Shown here: positions 26,794-38,414 of the stretch, one piece after another
Layout of the letters: every line of letters starts with the position of its first letter
Position numbering within the stretch: the first letter of the stretch is position 1
Origin: Sporosarcina beigongshangi
GTDB taxonomy: Bacteria; Actinomycetota; Actinomycetes; Actinomycetales; Micrococcaceae
DNA: 64,000 bases
Reading direction: 5' to 3'
Assembly: GCF_016820535.1 (NCBI RefSeq)
Contig: NZ_JADHDY010000004.1
Coordinates: forward strand, 186,001 to 250,000
Program-made: the position numbers and the translations under genes
The notes under the pieces: model-generated
Databases searched by the model: none
What the model was told of the DNA's origin: nothing
Seen by the model: only the letters and a program-made list of their open reading frames with translations

Positions 26794-28077
26794 GTGGCAG
26801 TACCGGAGCTTTCCCCGGCAAAGCACACACGCAGGGGCAACAACCTCGACGACGTCCGGCGCAACAACCTTGCCATCGTGTTGAACCTGGCCCATGTCCA
26901 GGGCCGGCTCTCCCGCGCCGATGTCACCCGGGCCACGGGGCTCAACCGCTCCACCGTCGCCGGGCTCGTGGCCGAGCTGGTCACGCTGGGCCTGGTTGAA
27001 GAGCAGGAACCCGGCGCCACACACCACGCCGGCCGCCCCAGCCCCATCATCGTCCCCCGCGAGGACGTCGTGGCGATCGCCGTCAACCCCGAAGTCGACG
27101 CCGTAACCATCGGTTTGGTTTCCCTCTCCGGCAAGGTCCTCAAGCGCATCCGCTACGACACCGCCCGGGTGCCCACGCCCGATGAGGTGGTCAACATCGT
27201 CACCGCCGTGGTTGCCGGGATGCGAGGGGAGCTCGACAGCTCCTTCCGCACGGTCGGCGTCGGCGTTGCCGTGCCTGGCCTGGTTCGCGAGCACGACGGC
27301 GAGGTGGTCCTCGCCCCGCACCTCGATTGGCACAACGTGCCCCTGTCCGCCATGCTCGCCAAGGCGCTCGACCTCCCCGTAACCGTGGCCAACGATGCCT
27401 CCACCGGCCTCATGGCAGAGAGCATCTACGGTGCCGGACGCGACGCCCGGGACCATATCTACCTCAACGGCGGCGCCAGCGGCATCGGCGGCGGCATCTC
27501 CGTGCACGGCACACCCATGACCGGGGCCACCGGCTATGCCGGAGAAATCGGGCACGTCTTGGTCAATTCCGACGGAGTGCTGTGCCACTGCGGGCGCAAG
27601 GGCTGTCTCGAGACCGAGGTCCGGCAGGCCCCGCTGCTTGCCGCACTCAGCCTGGGAAGCACCGAGATTGAAAAACTTGATGAAACACTCCTGGGGCTGT
27701 TTGAGGAAGGGGCCCCGCCCGAGATTGCGGCGCTAGTCCACCGCCAGGTCGATTTCCTCTCAGAGTCTCTCGCCAGCGTGGTCAACGTCTTCAACCCGGA
27801 GCTGATCATCCTCGGCGGCTTCCTCGGCACCCTCTATGCCACGGATCCCGAGCGGATGGAGGCCGCAGTGAAGTCCAAGGCCATGATGGGGCCCCGCGAC
27901 GACGTCCGATTCAGCCGGGCTGCACTGGGCATGGACCTCCTGTTGGTGGGTGCCGCGCAGCAGGCCTTCGCCTCCGTGCTGGCCGATCCCGCCAGCATCG
28001 CCGACGCCGCCGCGGATGCCGCCGCGGATGCGGATTCGAGCAGAAAAGCCGGAGCCCAGAAGCCCCCTTCCTCCTGA
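26794..28077 (+). CDS. xylR: ROK family transcriptional repressor, XylR-like
   Basis: This 427-residue protein has an N-terminal winged helix (SRADVTRATGLNRSTVAGLV) and a ROK sugar-kinase-like domain. The domain carries the zinc-binding CHCGRKGCLET motif (CxCGxxGCxE) and the GEIGH segment with the conserved His. GTG 26794 is preferred over GTG 26773 because AGAGGTGG lies 5 bp upstream. Placement behind xylAB implies control of xylose genes. The Ala/Asp-rich C-terminal tail (about 400-427, ADAAADAAADADSS) is low complexity and variable. Confidence 0.85.
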   Translation: MAVPELSPAKHTRRGNNLDDVRRNNLAIVLNLAHVQGRLSRADVTRATGLNRSTVAGLVAELVTLGLVEEQEPGATHHAGRPSPIIVPREDVVAIAVNPEVDAVTIGLVSLSGKVLKRIRYDTARVPTPDEVVNIVTAVVAGMRGELDSSFRTVGVGVAVPGLVREHDGEVVLAPHLDWHNVPLSAMLAKALDLPVTVANDASTGLMAESIYGAGRDARDHIYLNGGASGIGGGISVHGTPMTGATGYAGEIGHVLVNSDGVLCHCGRKGCLETEVRQAPLLAALSLGSTEIEKLDETLLGLFEEGAPPEIAALVHRQVDFLSESLASVVNVFNPELIILGGFLGTLYATDPERMEAAVKSKAMMGPRDDVRFSRAALGMDLLLVGAAQQAFASVLADPASIADAAADAAADADSSRKAGAQKPPSS

Positions 28078-28576
28078 CGCCCGGGCAATATCCGCGCCGC
28101 GCACCCCGGCGAGGTGGCAATTTGGATTCGAAACAGCAGCAGATGCGAAATTCACCCGTCCCGCGAGCTTGAAACAGCAGCAGATGCGACGATCACCGCC
28201 GGAATATCGCACCTGCTGCGATCTCAACGCCACAATTCGCAGCAACTGCTGAATCAACGCGCAGCAAGCTCCCGAAACCACGTCATCTGCTGCTTCAACG
28301 CGCGGCGAGGTGGCAATTTGGATTCGAAACAGCAGCAGATGCGAAATTCACCCGTCCCGCGAGCTTGAAACAGCAGCAGATGCGACGATCACCGCCGGAA
28401 TATCGCACCTGCTGCGATCTCAACGCCACAATTCGCAGCAACTGCTGAATCAACGCGCAGCAAGCTCCCGAAACCACGTCATCTGCTGCTTCAACGCGCC
28501 GCACGAACCATCACGCACCCACCGCACGCAGAGCACGCTCCGCTCCGCACCAAATATCTGGCATTCTGGAAGCACC
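28078..28576. other. 499-bp gene-free region dominated by a tandem duplication
   Basis: Apart from the 196-bp duplication, only 30 bp after the ROK gene and about 75 bp before the next gene remain. Frames running through it simply read the repeats twice. The start of the next gene has no clear RBS. Confidence 0.7.
28108..28499. repeat. Perfect tandem duplication, 2 x 196 bp, with internal inverted sub-repeats
   Basis: Copies 28108-28303 and 28304-28499 look identical base for base. Within each unit, two direct sub-repeats containing GAAACAGCAGCAGATGCGA are followed by three inverted ones (CGCACCTGCTGCGATCTCAA, TCGCAGCAACTGCTGAATCA and CGTCATCTGCTGCTTCAA). A single strand could fold into a long branched hairpin. 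It sits directly 3' of the ROK gene. Confidence 0.92.
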
Positions 28577-29191
28577 ATGACTAACGCCCCCGAATCACCC
28601 CGCCGCGCCATCTACTCCACCCCCACGCGCGTGCTGGGCGTGGCGGCCATGACCCTGTGCGCCTTCTTCACGCTAAACCTGCTGCTGACCGGCGACGCCG
28701 CCTCCATCTGGCAGTTCCTCCCCTGGCTGCTGCTCGCCGGCTGGGCGTTCTACGTCCTGCTTTGGCGCCCGTGCCTTCTCGTGGACGCCGACGGCCTGCG
28801 CGTCATCAACATCCTGCGCGAGCACACCATCCCGTTCAGCGAGCTCACCGCCGTGCGCGTGCTGCAAACCGTCAGCTTCGACACCACCGCCGGCCGCATC
28901 CCCAGCTGGGGATCTCCGGGCGCCGGACGGCTCGGCCCCAAGGTGGGCACCGGCGCCGACGGCAGCCGCACCGCCTCGCTCCCCCTCACCCAGGCCAAGG
29001 TCCAGAACGCCTGGGACGCCTGGGAGCGTGACGCGCACCAGCCCGCGCACGACGCCGGAGCCCCCTCCGCGGACCACCCCGCCTCCCAGCCCGGCCAGGC
29101 TGGGAGGGTGGTGTCCCGCTGGAACCTGCCGGCCGCCGTCGTGGGTGTCCTTTTGGCGGTGCTCTCCTTGGCGAGCGCACTCACCGCTTAA
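28577..29191 (+). CDS. Membrane protein with a PH-like domain
   Basis: This 204-residue protein has two N-terminal membrane helices (about 17-36 and 43-62), a soluble stretch typical of bacterial PH-like domains (CLLVDADGLRVINILREHTI with FSELTAVRV), a proline/alanine-rich linker and a C-terminal helix (about 183-202). Function is unknown; such proteins are common in actinobacteria. I chose ATG 28577 because the frame upstream only reads the duplicated repeats. It is convergent with the peptide transporter operon and shares its terminator. Confidence 0.7.
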   Translation: MTNAPESPRRAIYSTPTRVLGVAAMTLCAFFTLNLLLTGDAASIWQFLPWLLLAGWAFYVLLWRPCLLVDADGLRVINILREHTIPFSELTAVRVLQTVSFDTTAGRIPSWGSPGAGRLGPKVGTGADGSRTASLPLTQAKVQNAWDAWERDAHQPAHDAGAPSADHPASQPGQAGRVVSRWNLPAAVVGVLLAVLSLASALTA

Positions 29192-29200
29192 ACACCAAAA

Positions 29201-29251
29201 ACGCGGCAACCCGGCCGGAACAAAGGAGTTGCTCCGGCCGGGTTGCCGCGT
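29201..29251. terminator. 19-bp perfect hairpin, bidirectional terminator
   Basis: 29201-29219 pairs perfectly with 29233-29251 around a 13-base loop, between two convergent genes (stops at 29191 and 29267). On the minus strand the stem is followed by TTTTGGTGTTT. It probably ends both transcripts. Confidence 0.85.
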
Positions 29252-29266
29252 CAGGGCAAGGGCGGG

Positions 29267-30991
29267 TCAGCCCTTGTAGCCCACGGCGGTCCAGTCGATG
29301 GACTGGAACTGTGCTGCGCCGTAGTTGACCAGGTCGGTCCGCACGCCGAGGGTGTTCGGTGTGGGGGTCAGCGGGATGACGGGCGTGTAGGCGAAGATCG
29401 TCTTGTCGATCTCGTTGGCCAGCACAATCCGCTTGGCGGGGTCGAGTTCGGCATTGGCCGCAGCCCACATGTCGCCCAGCTTGTCGTCCGTGATGCCGGA
29501 GAAGTTCTGGCCGGCGTCGGCGGGGTAGAAGATGGATTCGGTGGAGGCGATGGGGTACGCGGTGCCCGACCAGGCGAAGCCGGTCAGTTCAAAGTTGGAC
29601 TTGAGCACGTAGTCGGAGAAGAACTTGTCTTCCGGGACCGTGTTGTTCTTCAGGGTGATGCCCACGACCTTCAGGTTGGCCTGGATCTGCTTGAAGATCT
29701 GTTCCGAGACGGGGTTGTTGGCGTCCAGGGTGTAGGCGATCTCCAGCTTGGCGCCGTCCTTCTCCATGAGGCCGTCGGAGCCCTTGGTGTAGCCGGCCTC
29801 CTTCAGCAGCGCCTCGGACTTGGCGGTGTCGTAGCCGATGACGGAGGTGGCGTTGTCCTCGTAGCCCTTCTGGCCGGGCATGAAGATGTAGCTGTTCTGG
29901 CTGGCCACCGGTGCACCGATCGGGCTCAGGCGGCTGGCGGAGATGGTGTCGCGGTCAATGGCGCGGGCCACTGCCTGGCGGACCTTGACGTCGGCCAGCG
30001 GGCCCTTCGAGCCGTTCATGGTGACGTGGTTCCAGGTCAGGCCGCCGGACTGCTGGACTGCGCCGTCGGCACGCTTCTTGGCGGTCTCGTAGTTGTCCTT
30101 GTTGGTGCCGATGCTGAAGGCGTCGAGCTCCTTGTTGGCGTAGGCCTGGGCCAGCGCGTCGCGGGAGACTACCTTCATGATGATCTTTTCCAGCTTGGGC
30201 TTCTGGCCCCACCACTTCTCGTTCGGGACGAGGGTGATGACCTGGCCGGCCGCGTCAACGGTGCCCACCTTGAACGGTCCGCTGGAGGGCAGCGGCTTGG
30301 CCTTGTAGCCCTCGTTGAAGGCGGTCACGTCGGATGCAACGGCGGCGGGCAGCACTGCCGCCTGGGCCTGGCCGGCGGTGCTGCCGCCCAGGATGGAGGG
30401 CCAGTCGGCGTTCTTGTTCTTGAACGTCATCTTGAAGTCGAAGTCGGTGTCGCCCTTGGTGACGGACTCGATGTCCTTGTACACGTTGTCGCCGACGATC
30501 TGGTAGTCCTTGTTGGAGCCGTTGTTGGCCTTGATCGTGGCGTCGTAGTCCTTCCAGGTGATGGGCGTGCCATCTTCCCAGACGGCCTTGGGGTTGAGCT
30601 TGACCTCGACCACCTGGGGGTCCTCGCTGGCCAGCTTCACTTCTGTGGCGTAGTTGGGGTTGATTTCCCAGCCGCCGTCCACGGTGTTGACCACGGGCCC
30701 GCCCATGGTGGGGTCCAGGATTTGGGCACCGGCCTTGACGTTGCCGTCCACCTGCATGGTGTTCCAGTTGTCCGGCATCTGGTCCACGGCAAGGTTCAGG
30801 GTGCCGCCGTCCTTGACGCTGGCATAGTCCGCAACGGTCCAGGCGGTGGTGGGCAGGGCACCGGTTTCAGCCGCTCCCTTGCTGTTGTCCACGGTGGGCT
30901 TCTCGCTCCCGCCTCCGCCGGCGCTGCAGCCGGTGACCGTGAGGGCGAGGGCCAGTACGCCGGCCCCCACCATCTGCTTCATGTGTTTCAT
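29267..30991 (-). CDS. Peptide-type ABC transporter substrate-binding lipoprotein
   Basis: This 574-residue SBP_bac_5 protein has a signal peptide and lipobox TVTGC with Cys22. Family features include GWEINPNYA, the GPFKVGTVD segment and RQAVARAIDRDTIS near residue 335, which recognise oligopeptide or nickel-type cargos. It is the last gene of a minus-strand operon after two permeases and a double ATPase, an unusual but known order. GGAGGAAAAG precedes the ATG by 4 bp. A strong terminator follows. Confidence 0.92.
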   Translation of the reverse strand: MKHMKQMVGAGVLALALTVTGCSAGGGGSEKPTVDNSKGAAETGALPTTAWTVADYASVKDGGTLNLAVDQMPDNWNTMQVDGNVKAGAQILDPTMGGPVVNTVDGGWEINPNYATEVKLASEDPQVVEVKLNPKAVWEDGTPITWKDYDATIKANNGSNKDYQIVGDNVYKDIESVTKGDTDFDFKMTFKNKNADWPSILGGSTAGQAQAAVLPAAVASDVTAFNEGYKAKPLPSSGPFKVGTVDAAGQVITLVPNEKWWGQKPKLEKIIMKVVSRDALAQAYANKELDAFSIGTNKDNYETAKKRADGAVQQSGGLTWNHVTMNGSKGPLADVKVRQAVARAIDRDTISASRLSPIGAPVASQNSYIFMPGQKGYEDNATSVIGYDTAKSEALLKEAGYTKGSDGLMEKDGAKLEIAYTLDANNPVSEQIFKQIQANLKVVGITLKNNTVPEDKFFSDYVLKSNFELTGFAWSGTAYPIASTESIFYPADAGQNFSGITDDKLGDMWAAANAELDPAKRIVLANEIDKTIFAYTPVIPLTPTPNTLGVRTDLVNYGAAQFQSIDWTAVGYKG

Positions 30992-31072
30992 TATCTTTTC
31001 CTCCCATTGTGTTGCCTGCGGGTCCGGTCGGGGCCCTGGCAGGCTGGTTGTTGTGGCGAGACGTGACTGGTC

Positions 31073-33302
<2,230 letters not shown>

Positions 33303-33310
<8 letters not shown>

Positions 33311-34229
33311 GGTTGGCTCCGGAAGTGGGGTCGACGGCGTCGCGCAGGGCATCGCCGATGAGGCTGGCGGAGAGCACGGTGAAGACGAGGATGGCGGCGG
33401 GGAAGATGAACAGCCACGGCCGGGTGGCGGCGGCGGACTGGCCGGCGGCGAGGAGCGTGCCGAGCGAGACGTCGGGGGCCTGGATGCCGAAGCCGAAGAA
33501 GCTCAGGGTTGTCTCGCTCAGGATGGCGCCGCCCACGCCCAGGGTTGCGTCAATGATCAGCAGGGAGGAGACGTTGGGCAGGATGTGGCGGCGGATGATG
33601 GTCCAGGTGTCCACGCCCATGAAGCGTGCGGCCTTGATGAAGTCGCGTTCGCGGAGGGAGCGGGTCTGGGCGCGGATCACGCGGGCCATGATCATCCAGC
33701 CGAAGCCGGCAAGCAGGAAGATCAGTGCCACCCAGGACAGCGACTTGAAGATCGGGCTGAGGAGGATGAACAGGAACAGGCTGGGCAGCACCAGGAGCAG
33801 GTCGATGAACCAGACGATGACCCGGTCCCACCAGCCGCCCAGGTACCCGGCGACGGCGCCCACAATGCCGGCGACGATCGCGGCGAGCGGGCCGACAAGC
33901 AGGCCGATGATGAGCGACTTGCGCAGGCCCACGATGGTTTGGGCGTAGATGTCCTCGCCGATGTCGCTGGTGCCGAACCAGTGCAGCCGGCTGGGGCTGG
34001 AGCCCATGTTGTAGATGTCCAGGTCAGTGTAGTTCCATGCGTTGGGGACCAGTCCGAAGATGGCCCACAGGGCGATGGCACCCAGTCCCACCACGCCCAC
34101 CCAGAAGCGGGGCATGCCGCGCAGCCGGGAGAAGACCAGGCGGCTGCGGGAGACGGGCTTTGCCGACTGCGGGGTCTCTGCGCCTGCCGTGTCGGTGTCG
34201 GCGCCGGGAAGTTCGTCAAGGAGTGACAT
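33303..34229 (-). CDS. Oligopeptide-type ABC permease (DppC-like)
   Basis: This 308-residue permease has the OppC_N first helix (about 37-60), a large extracytoplasmic loop and an EAA motif region (FIKAARFMGVDTWTIIRRHI, near 202). It starts one base after the DppB-like stop and overlaps the ATPase start, so expression of all three is coupled. Forms the channel with DppB. Confidence 0.93.
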
Positions 34230-35297
34230 TTACACCCTCACTCTCGGGTCAAGTGCCGCGTAGACGACGTCGGACAGCGTGCCGGCAATGAGGATCAGGA
34301 CGGCGTTGAACAAGATGGCGCCGGTGAAGGCGTTGATGTCGCTTTGGGTGATGGCGTTGACGAGCATCTCGCCCATGCCGTGCCAGCTGAAGACCAGCTC
34401 GGTGACGGCGGCGCCGGCCAGGACCGTGGCGAACGAGTAGGCAAAGTACGTGGACATGGGGATCAGGGCCACGCGCACGCCGTGGCGGACCAGTGCCGAG
34501 CCGCGGGTGCGGCCCTTGGAGCGGGCGGTGCGGATGTAGTCGGCGGAAAGCACATCCAGCATGGCGCTGCGCTGGTAGCGCGAATAGGCCGCTGCGCCCA
34601 TGAGTGCCAGGGAGATGGTGGGCAGCAGCAGGTGGACCGCCCGGTCCCAGAAGTGGGCCCACCAGCCGCCGTCCAGCCCGGCCGTGTATTCGCCGGTGAA
34701 ACTGATCAGCTGCATGCCCAGGAGGTTGTTGAGCATGGTGGCAAGGATCATCAGCAGAATGCCGAGCACGAAGGACGGGATTGCGAGGATGGTGAACGAG
34801 CCATAAGAGATGGCCTGGTCGCTGAACCTGTATTGGCGGACGGCACCCCACACGCCCAGGACCACCCCGACGATGGCGGCAATGATGGTCCCGATGATGA
34901 GCAGGCGCAGGCTGGTGCCGGCGCGGGCCGCGATCTCGCTGACCACCGTGGTGTTGTGGATGGTCTCGCCGAGGGAGCCCTGGGTGACCAGGTTGACGAT
35001 CCAGTTCCACATGCGCTCGATGACGGGCGTGTTGGGGTTGACGCCCAGGTTGTCCAGAATCGCGTTGATGGTCTCATCCGACGGCCGCGGATTGCGTCCC
35101 AGGTACCGGGCGGCGGGGTTGAGGATGGCGCTGGCCAGGGCGTAGGCGCTGAGGGTGGCGATGGCGGTGAGGATCGCGTAGTTGATGAACCGCTTGGTAA
35201 TGAAGCCGATCAACGGATCAGCCTTTGCGGCGCGCATGGCACGGCGTCGCAAAGACAGCGTGCCACCTGCTTTTGGGGTCTTAGCAGCGACATTCAA
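34230..35297 (-). CDS. Oligopeptide-type ABC permease (DppB-like)
   Basis: This 355-residue permease has an N-terminal helix, a large extracytoplasmic region and the EAA loop YIRTARSKGRTRGSALVRHG near 258. It is first in the operon. The best start is TTG 35297 with AAGGA 4-5 bp upstream; an internal ATG 16 codons later is an alternative. The usual DppB N-terminus is somewhat shorter, so the leader is uncertain. Confidence 0.9.
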   Translation of the reverse strand: MNVAAKTPKAGGTLSLRRRAMRAAKADPLIGFITKRFINYAILTAIATLSAYALASAILNPAARYLGRNPRPSDETINAILDNLGVNPNTPVIERMWNWIVNLVTQGSLGETIHNTTVVSEIAARAGTSLRLLIIGTIIAAIVGVVLGVWGAVRQYRFSDQAISYGSFTILAIPSFVLGILLMILATMLNNLLGMQLISFTGEYTAGLDGGWWAHFWDRAVHLLLPTISLALMGAAAYSRYQRSAMLDVLSADYIRTARSKGRTRGSALVRHGVRVALIPMSTYFAYSFATVLAGAAVTELVFSWHGMGEMLVNAITQSDINAFTGAILFNAVLILIAGTLSDVVYAALDPRVRV

Positions 35298-35709
35298 TCA
35301 TCCTTAAAACTGGCTCTCGCGCGCCTGCCAGGTGGTGGCCCGGACACAGCAAAAGCCCATCAATTCAGTGGAGTAGACGGGAAAATGTTGTCCCCGGCAC
35401 ACCTTTCAAGCAAATGTACCCCAGGTCACTTTTGGGTTTTTCCGACGAATCACCGACCCCTGTCCAAAAGGACTACTGTTCGGTAACTTTGTGAAAAGTT
35501 CGGTTTCCCGAAACTCCCACGACTCCGCGGGAATGCGCTTTCCCATTTGGTCGGAACTGTTATGGAAGCGTTACTCGCAGATCAAGGCAACGCCGCGCCC
35601 GGAGTCCGCGTAATGTTGGCCTGCCATGAGCTGCATTGGGAGCCGCCATGCCCGGCACCACTGTAAGGTGAATCACCACAGTAAACACTGGAGAAGGGGA
35701 GACGCCGCC
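35298..35709. other. 412-bp divergent intergenic region
   Basis: The region between two divergent genes must hold two promoters. A minus-strand TTGCTT with a CAACAT 17 bp later (around 35380-35415) could serve the peptide operon. A GAAGGGGA RBS for the 615-residue protein is at 35693-35700. I see no gene and no clear repeat. Confidence 0.4.
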
Positions 35710-37557
35710 GTGCCCGCGCAGAAAAACCGGAACAGGCCTGCTTCCGCCACCGGACCAGCTGGCGGACAGGCCTCCGGTTGCGCCGCTGCACAGGGAACGC
35801 CGCGGGAACAGCCCGTCCGCCTGGGTGGCGCCGACGTCGCCGAATACCTCCGCGACCCGCAGCGCAGCCACACTGTCGTGGTGATTTCCTACCTGCCCAG
35901 AAACCCTGTGCGCTACGACGCCGAAGCACTCGCCGCCCTGCTCTCCGGCGGGGCCGAAGTCTACGAGCTCGCCAGTGGCATCGAAACCCGCAAGCTGGAA
36001 GCCGGACTCGGCGGGGAAATGCACATCTTTGGCAACGGGGCGCGCGTCTACCCCTGCGGACTCGGCTGGACCACGCGGATCTCCAGCCCACACCTTCTCC
36101 ACGATGCCGGCCAGCTGCCTGCCCTGTACAAGAAAATCGAGTTGGAGGTGCTGGCCGCGGAGCACGCCGGCCGCCCCGCCGCCCCGGCTGCCGCCACCGC
36201 ACCCGTCCCTGTCGCAGCGGAAGCCCGTGTCCGGGGTTTCCCCTCCACCGACCGGGCCATGGTCGAAATGCTCACCGGCGGCGCCCAGGCCGTGATCCGC
36301 AGCGAAGACCTGCTTCCGGGCATCCCCATCGACTGGCTCGTCACCAAGGGCCAGGTGCTTTCGGGTACCCTTGACGCAGCCACCGGCGCCTTCGACGTCA
36401 GCGGCCTGGTGCTGCCTCCCCTGTCCCCCATCAAGAAATACCGGGACGGCGACGTGGCGCTGGCACGCGTCGGCACCGTCCGGCCCGACCATGCAACGGT
36501 CCTGCTCTGGCCGGGCAGCACCTTCCGGATCGGCATTTCAGACATCTCCTCCAACGACCTCGATTCCGCCGAGGACCTCCTCACGGAGGACGAGGTGGTG
36601 CGGGTGCGCGTCCACTACAACAATGGTGCGGTCCGGCTGTCCATGCTGGACGTGGACGACGACGAAGCCGCCGTCCCAGCCCCGCCACTCCTTCGCGGCG
36701 GGCCGCCATGGCTGGATCCGGAGCGGCCCTATGCGTCCATGCCCCACCGTGGGGCCTCCGTTCCCTCCCCTCCCCCGTGCCCGGCGGACGATGCCGGCGC
36801 AAGCCTGCCCTCCGCCGTCGACCATGGCATGCAGGAGGCCCTTCCCACGGCTGCGGAGCGGCGAACGGCCTTGCAAACCACCCAGTTGCAACTGGATTCG
36901 GCGCGGCACACCATTGATGAGCTGATGGCCGAGGCCCGAAAGAAGGGGGCCACCGACCAGCTGGCGCGGGCGCTGCAGGACCAGGTGAGCGAGCACCGGC
37001 AGGCGGCGGCGGATCTGGCGCGGCGCCTCAACGACACCGAGCGGCAGCTTGCAGCGGTGAAGGACGAACTGGTGCGGACGAAGACGTCACTGGTGGAGTC
37101 GCGGCGGAGGCTGCGGGCGGATCCGTCGCGGACCGAGAAGGCGTCCGGCCCGTTGTTCCTGGACCCGGACGAGCAATTCCACTATGAGCTCACGCAGGCC
37201 TGGGCCGAATCAGTCCCGCCGCACGACAAGGCGTCGCACCGGCTGGGCAAGTATCGTTTGGGGCCGCATTTCCTGGCGTCCTGGACGGTGTTGACCGAGC
37301 CGCAGAGGGTGCGGGCGCTGCGGGCCGTGGTCGACCTGGTGGCTGACAGGCAGGGGCCGCTGCGCAAGCGCGAACCCCACCACCTGCGGTCGAACGAGGG
37401 GGCGCACGCGGCCGCCGTCACGCGCGGGCACGACGTATGCATGCGCCTGTATGTTGAACAAAAGACGCCCGGGGCGTTGCGCCTGCACTACTGGAAGCTC
37501 GCCGGTGGTGGGCTCGAACTGCACGAGTTGGTCCCCCACGACGTGGTCAAGCCGTAG
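35710..37557 (+). CDS. Large multidomain protein of unknown function (S1-like domain, coiled coil, RelE-like C-terminus)
   Basis: This 615-residue protein is not assigned to a known family. Visible parts: a polar N-terminus; an alpha/beta domain at about 50-150 (TVVVISYLPRNPVRYDAEAL, then a GNGARVYPCGLGW motif); an S1/OB-like beta domain at about 240-315 (GDVALARVGTV, FRIGISDIS, VVRVRVHYNNGAVRLSMLD); a Pro-rich linker; and a long coiled coil at about 390-480. The compact C-terminal domain (about 495-615, YRLGPHFLASW, VCMRLYVEQ, LRLHYWKLAGGGLELHEL) recalls the RelE/ParE fold. GTG 35710 is supported by GAAGGGGA. It is monocistronic and followed by the 32-bp repeats. RNA binding is a guess from the S1-like part. 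Confidence 0.75.
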   Translation: MPAQKNRNRPASATGPAGGQASGCAAAQGTPREQPVRLGGADVAEYLRDPQRSHTVVVISYLPRNPVRYDAEALAALLSGGAEVYELASGIETRKLEAGLGGEMHIFGNGARVYPCGLGWTTRISSPHLLHDAGQLPALYKKIELEVLAAEHAGRPAAPAAATAPVPVAAEARVRGFPSTDRAMVEMLTGGAQAVIRSEDLLPGIPIDWLVTKGQVLSGTLDAATGAFDVSGLVLPPLSPIKKYRDGDVALARVGTVRPDHATVLLWPGSTFRIGISDISSNDLDSAEDLLTEDEVVRVRVHYNNGAVRLSMLDVDDDEAAVPAPPLLRGGPPWLDPERPYASMPHRGASVPSPPPCPADDAGASLPSAVDHGMQEALPTAAERRTALQTTQLQLDSARHTIDELMAEARKKGATDQLARALQDQVSEHRQAAADLARRLNDTERQLAAVKDELVRTKTSLVESRRRLRADPSRTEKASGPLFLDPDEQFHYELTQAWAESVPPHDKASHRLGKYRLGPHFLASWTVLTEPQRVRALRAVVDLVADRQGPLRKREPHHLRSNEGAHAAAVTRGHDVCMRLYVEQKTPGALRLHYWKLAGGGLELHELVPHDVVKP

Positions 37558-37568
37558 AACCTCCCTTC

Positions 37569-37625
37569 CGACGCTCTATCATCTTCCGGGGTCTTCCCGC
37601 CGTCGCTCTATCACCTTCCGGGGTG
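37569..37625 (+). repeat. 32-bp-period repeat array, locus B (two units)
   Basis: Units CGACGCTCTATCATC plus TTCCGGGGTCTT (from 37569) and CGTCGCTCTATCACC plus TTCCGGGGTG (from 37601) are exactly 32 bp apart. They start 11 bp after the stop of the 615-residue protein gene and read in its direction, as at locus A. Confidence 0.9.
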
Positions 37626-37747
37626 CTGCAGGCCGACTTCTGATTCGCCCAGAGCAGTGCGGATACACTGGACCTCGATGCTACTTGCCCGGCGGAAAGA
37701 CCTACCGGCCCTGTTGAGCTTGGACTTCGCGGAAGGATTTGTGCCCC

Positions 37748-38296
37748 ATGGGTGAGAACGTTGAACTTGTCAGGCTGCTCGATGACGGCGGAAACGAGAT
37801 CGGCACGGCCGACAAATCAGTGGTACACACCGCCGAAACTCCCCTGCACCTGGCATTTTCCTGCCACCTCTTTGATGCGCAGGGCCGGACGCTCCTGACC
37901 CGCCGCGCCCTGTCCAAACTGACGTGGCCGGGCGTGTGGACCAACTCCTTCTGCGGCCATCCGGCACCGGGCGAGAGCTTTGAAGAGGCAATCATCCGCC
38001 GCGCCGCCGTGGAGCTGAACATCGCCGTCAGCAACATCCAGCCTGCCCTGCCGAACTTCCGATACCGTGCCACGGATGCCAGCGGCATTGTTGAAAATGA
38101 GATTTGTCCCGTGTTTACGGCGGTTTATGAGGGCGAGGGCCCCCTCTCACCCAATCCCGACGAGGTCAGTGACTGGGGATGGTCCGACGTCGTCGACGTC
38201 GAGGAAGCTGTGGCGGCAATCCCCTTTGCGTTCAGCCCGTGGATTGTGGAACAAGTCGCCGAGGGCATCTACACGGGTGGGCACCTGCAGTCATAG
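37748..38296 (+). CDS. idi: Isopentenyl-diphosphate delta-isomerase, type I
   Basis: This 182-residue Nudix-fold enzyme interconverts IPP and DMAPP in isoprenoid synthesis. Catalytic residues are visible: Cys69 in NSFCGHP and the glutamates of GIVENEICPV (116/118). Metal-binding histidines are in VVHTAETPLHLAF. Length is normal. ATG 37748 follows GGAAGGA at 10 bp spacing. No carotenoid genes are adjacent. The stop codon lies inside the first unit of a 25-bp triplicate repeat. Confidence 0.95.
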   Translation: MGENVELVRLLDDGGNEIGTADKSVVHTAETPLHLAFSCHLFDAQGRTLLTRRALSKLTWPGVWTNSFCGHPAPGESFEEAIIRRAAVELNIAVSNIQPALPNFRYRATDASGIVENEICPVFTAVYEGEGPLSPNPDEVSDWGWSDVVDVEEAVAAIPFAFSPWIVEQVAEGIYTGGHLQS

Positions 38297-38366
38297 GCCG
38301 CCGGCTGGGCGTCTCGCATAGGCCGCCGGCTGGGCGTCTCGCATAGGCCGCCGGCTGGGCGTCTCG
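38292..38366. repeat. Triplicated 25-bp repeat overlapping the idi stop
   Basis: Three perfect copies beginning CATAGGCCGCCGGCTGGGCG at 38292, 38317 and 38342. The first contains the TAG stop of idi (38294-38296), so the triplication arose by duplicating the very end of the gene. It fills most of the gap to the convergent SDR gene. Confidence 0.93.
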
Positions 38367-38414
38367 GCTGCCGGGCATGACCCGGCTGCCCGCTGATGTG
38401 GCGCCTTGCGCCTT

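Noticed and set aside
29243-31066. 607-codon plus-strand frame opposite the peptide-binding lipoprotein
   Set aside because: Mirror of the real minus-strand gene; Val/Gly/Asp-rich with no domain.
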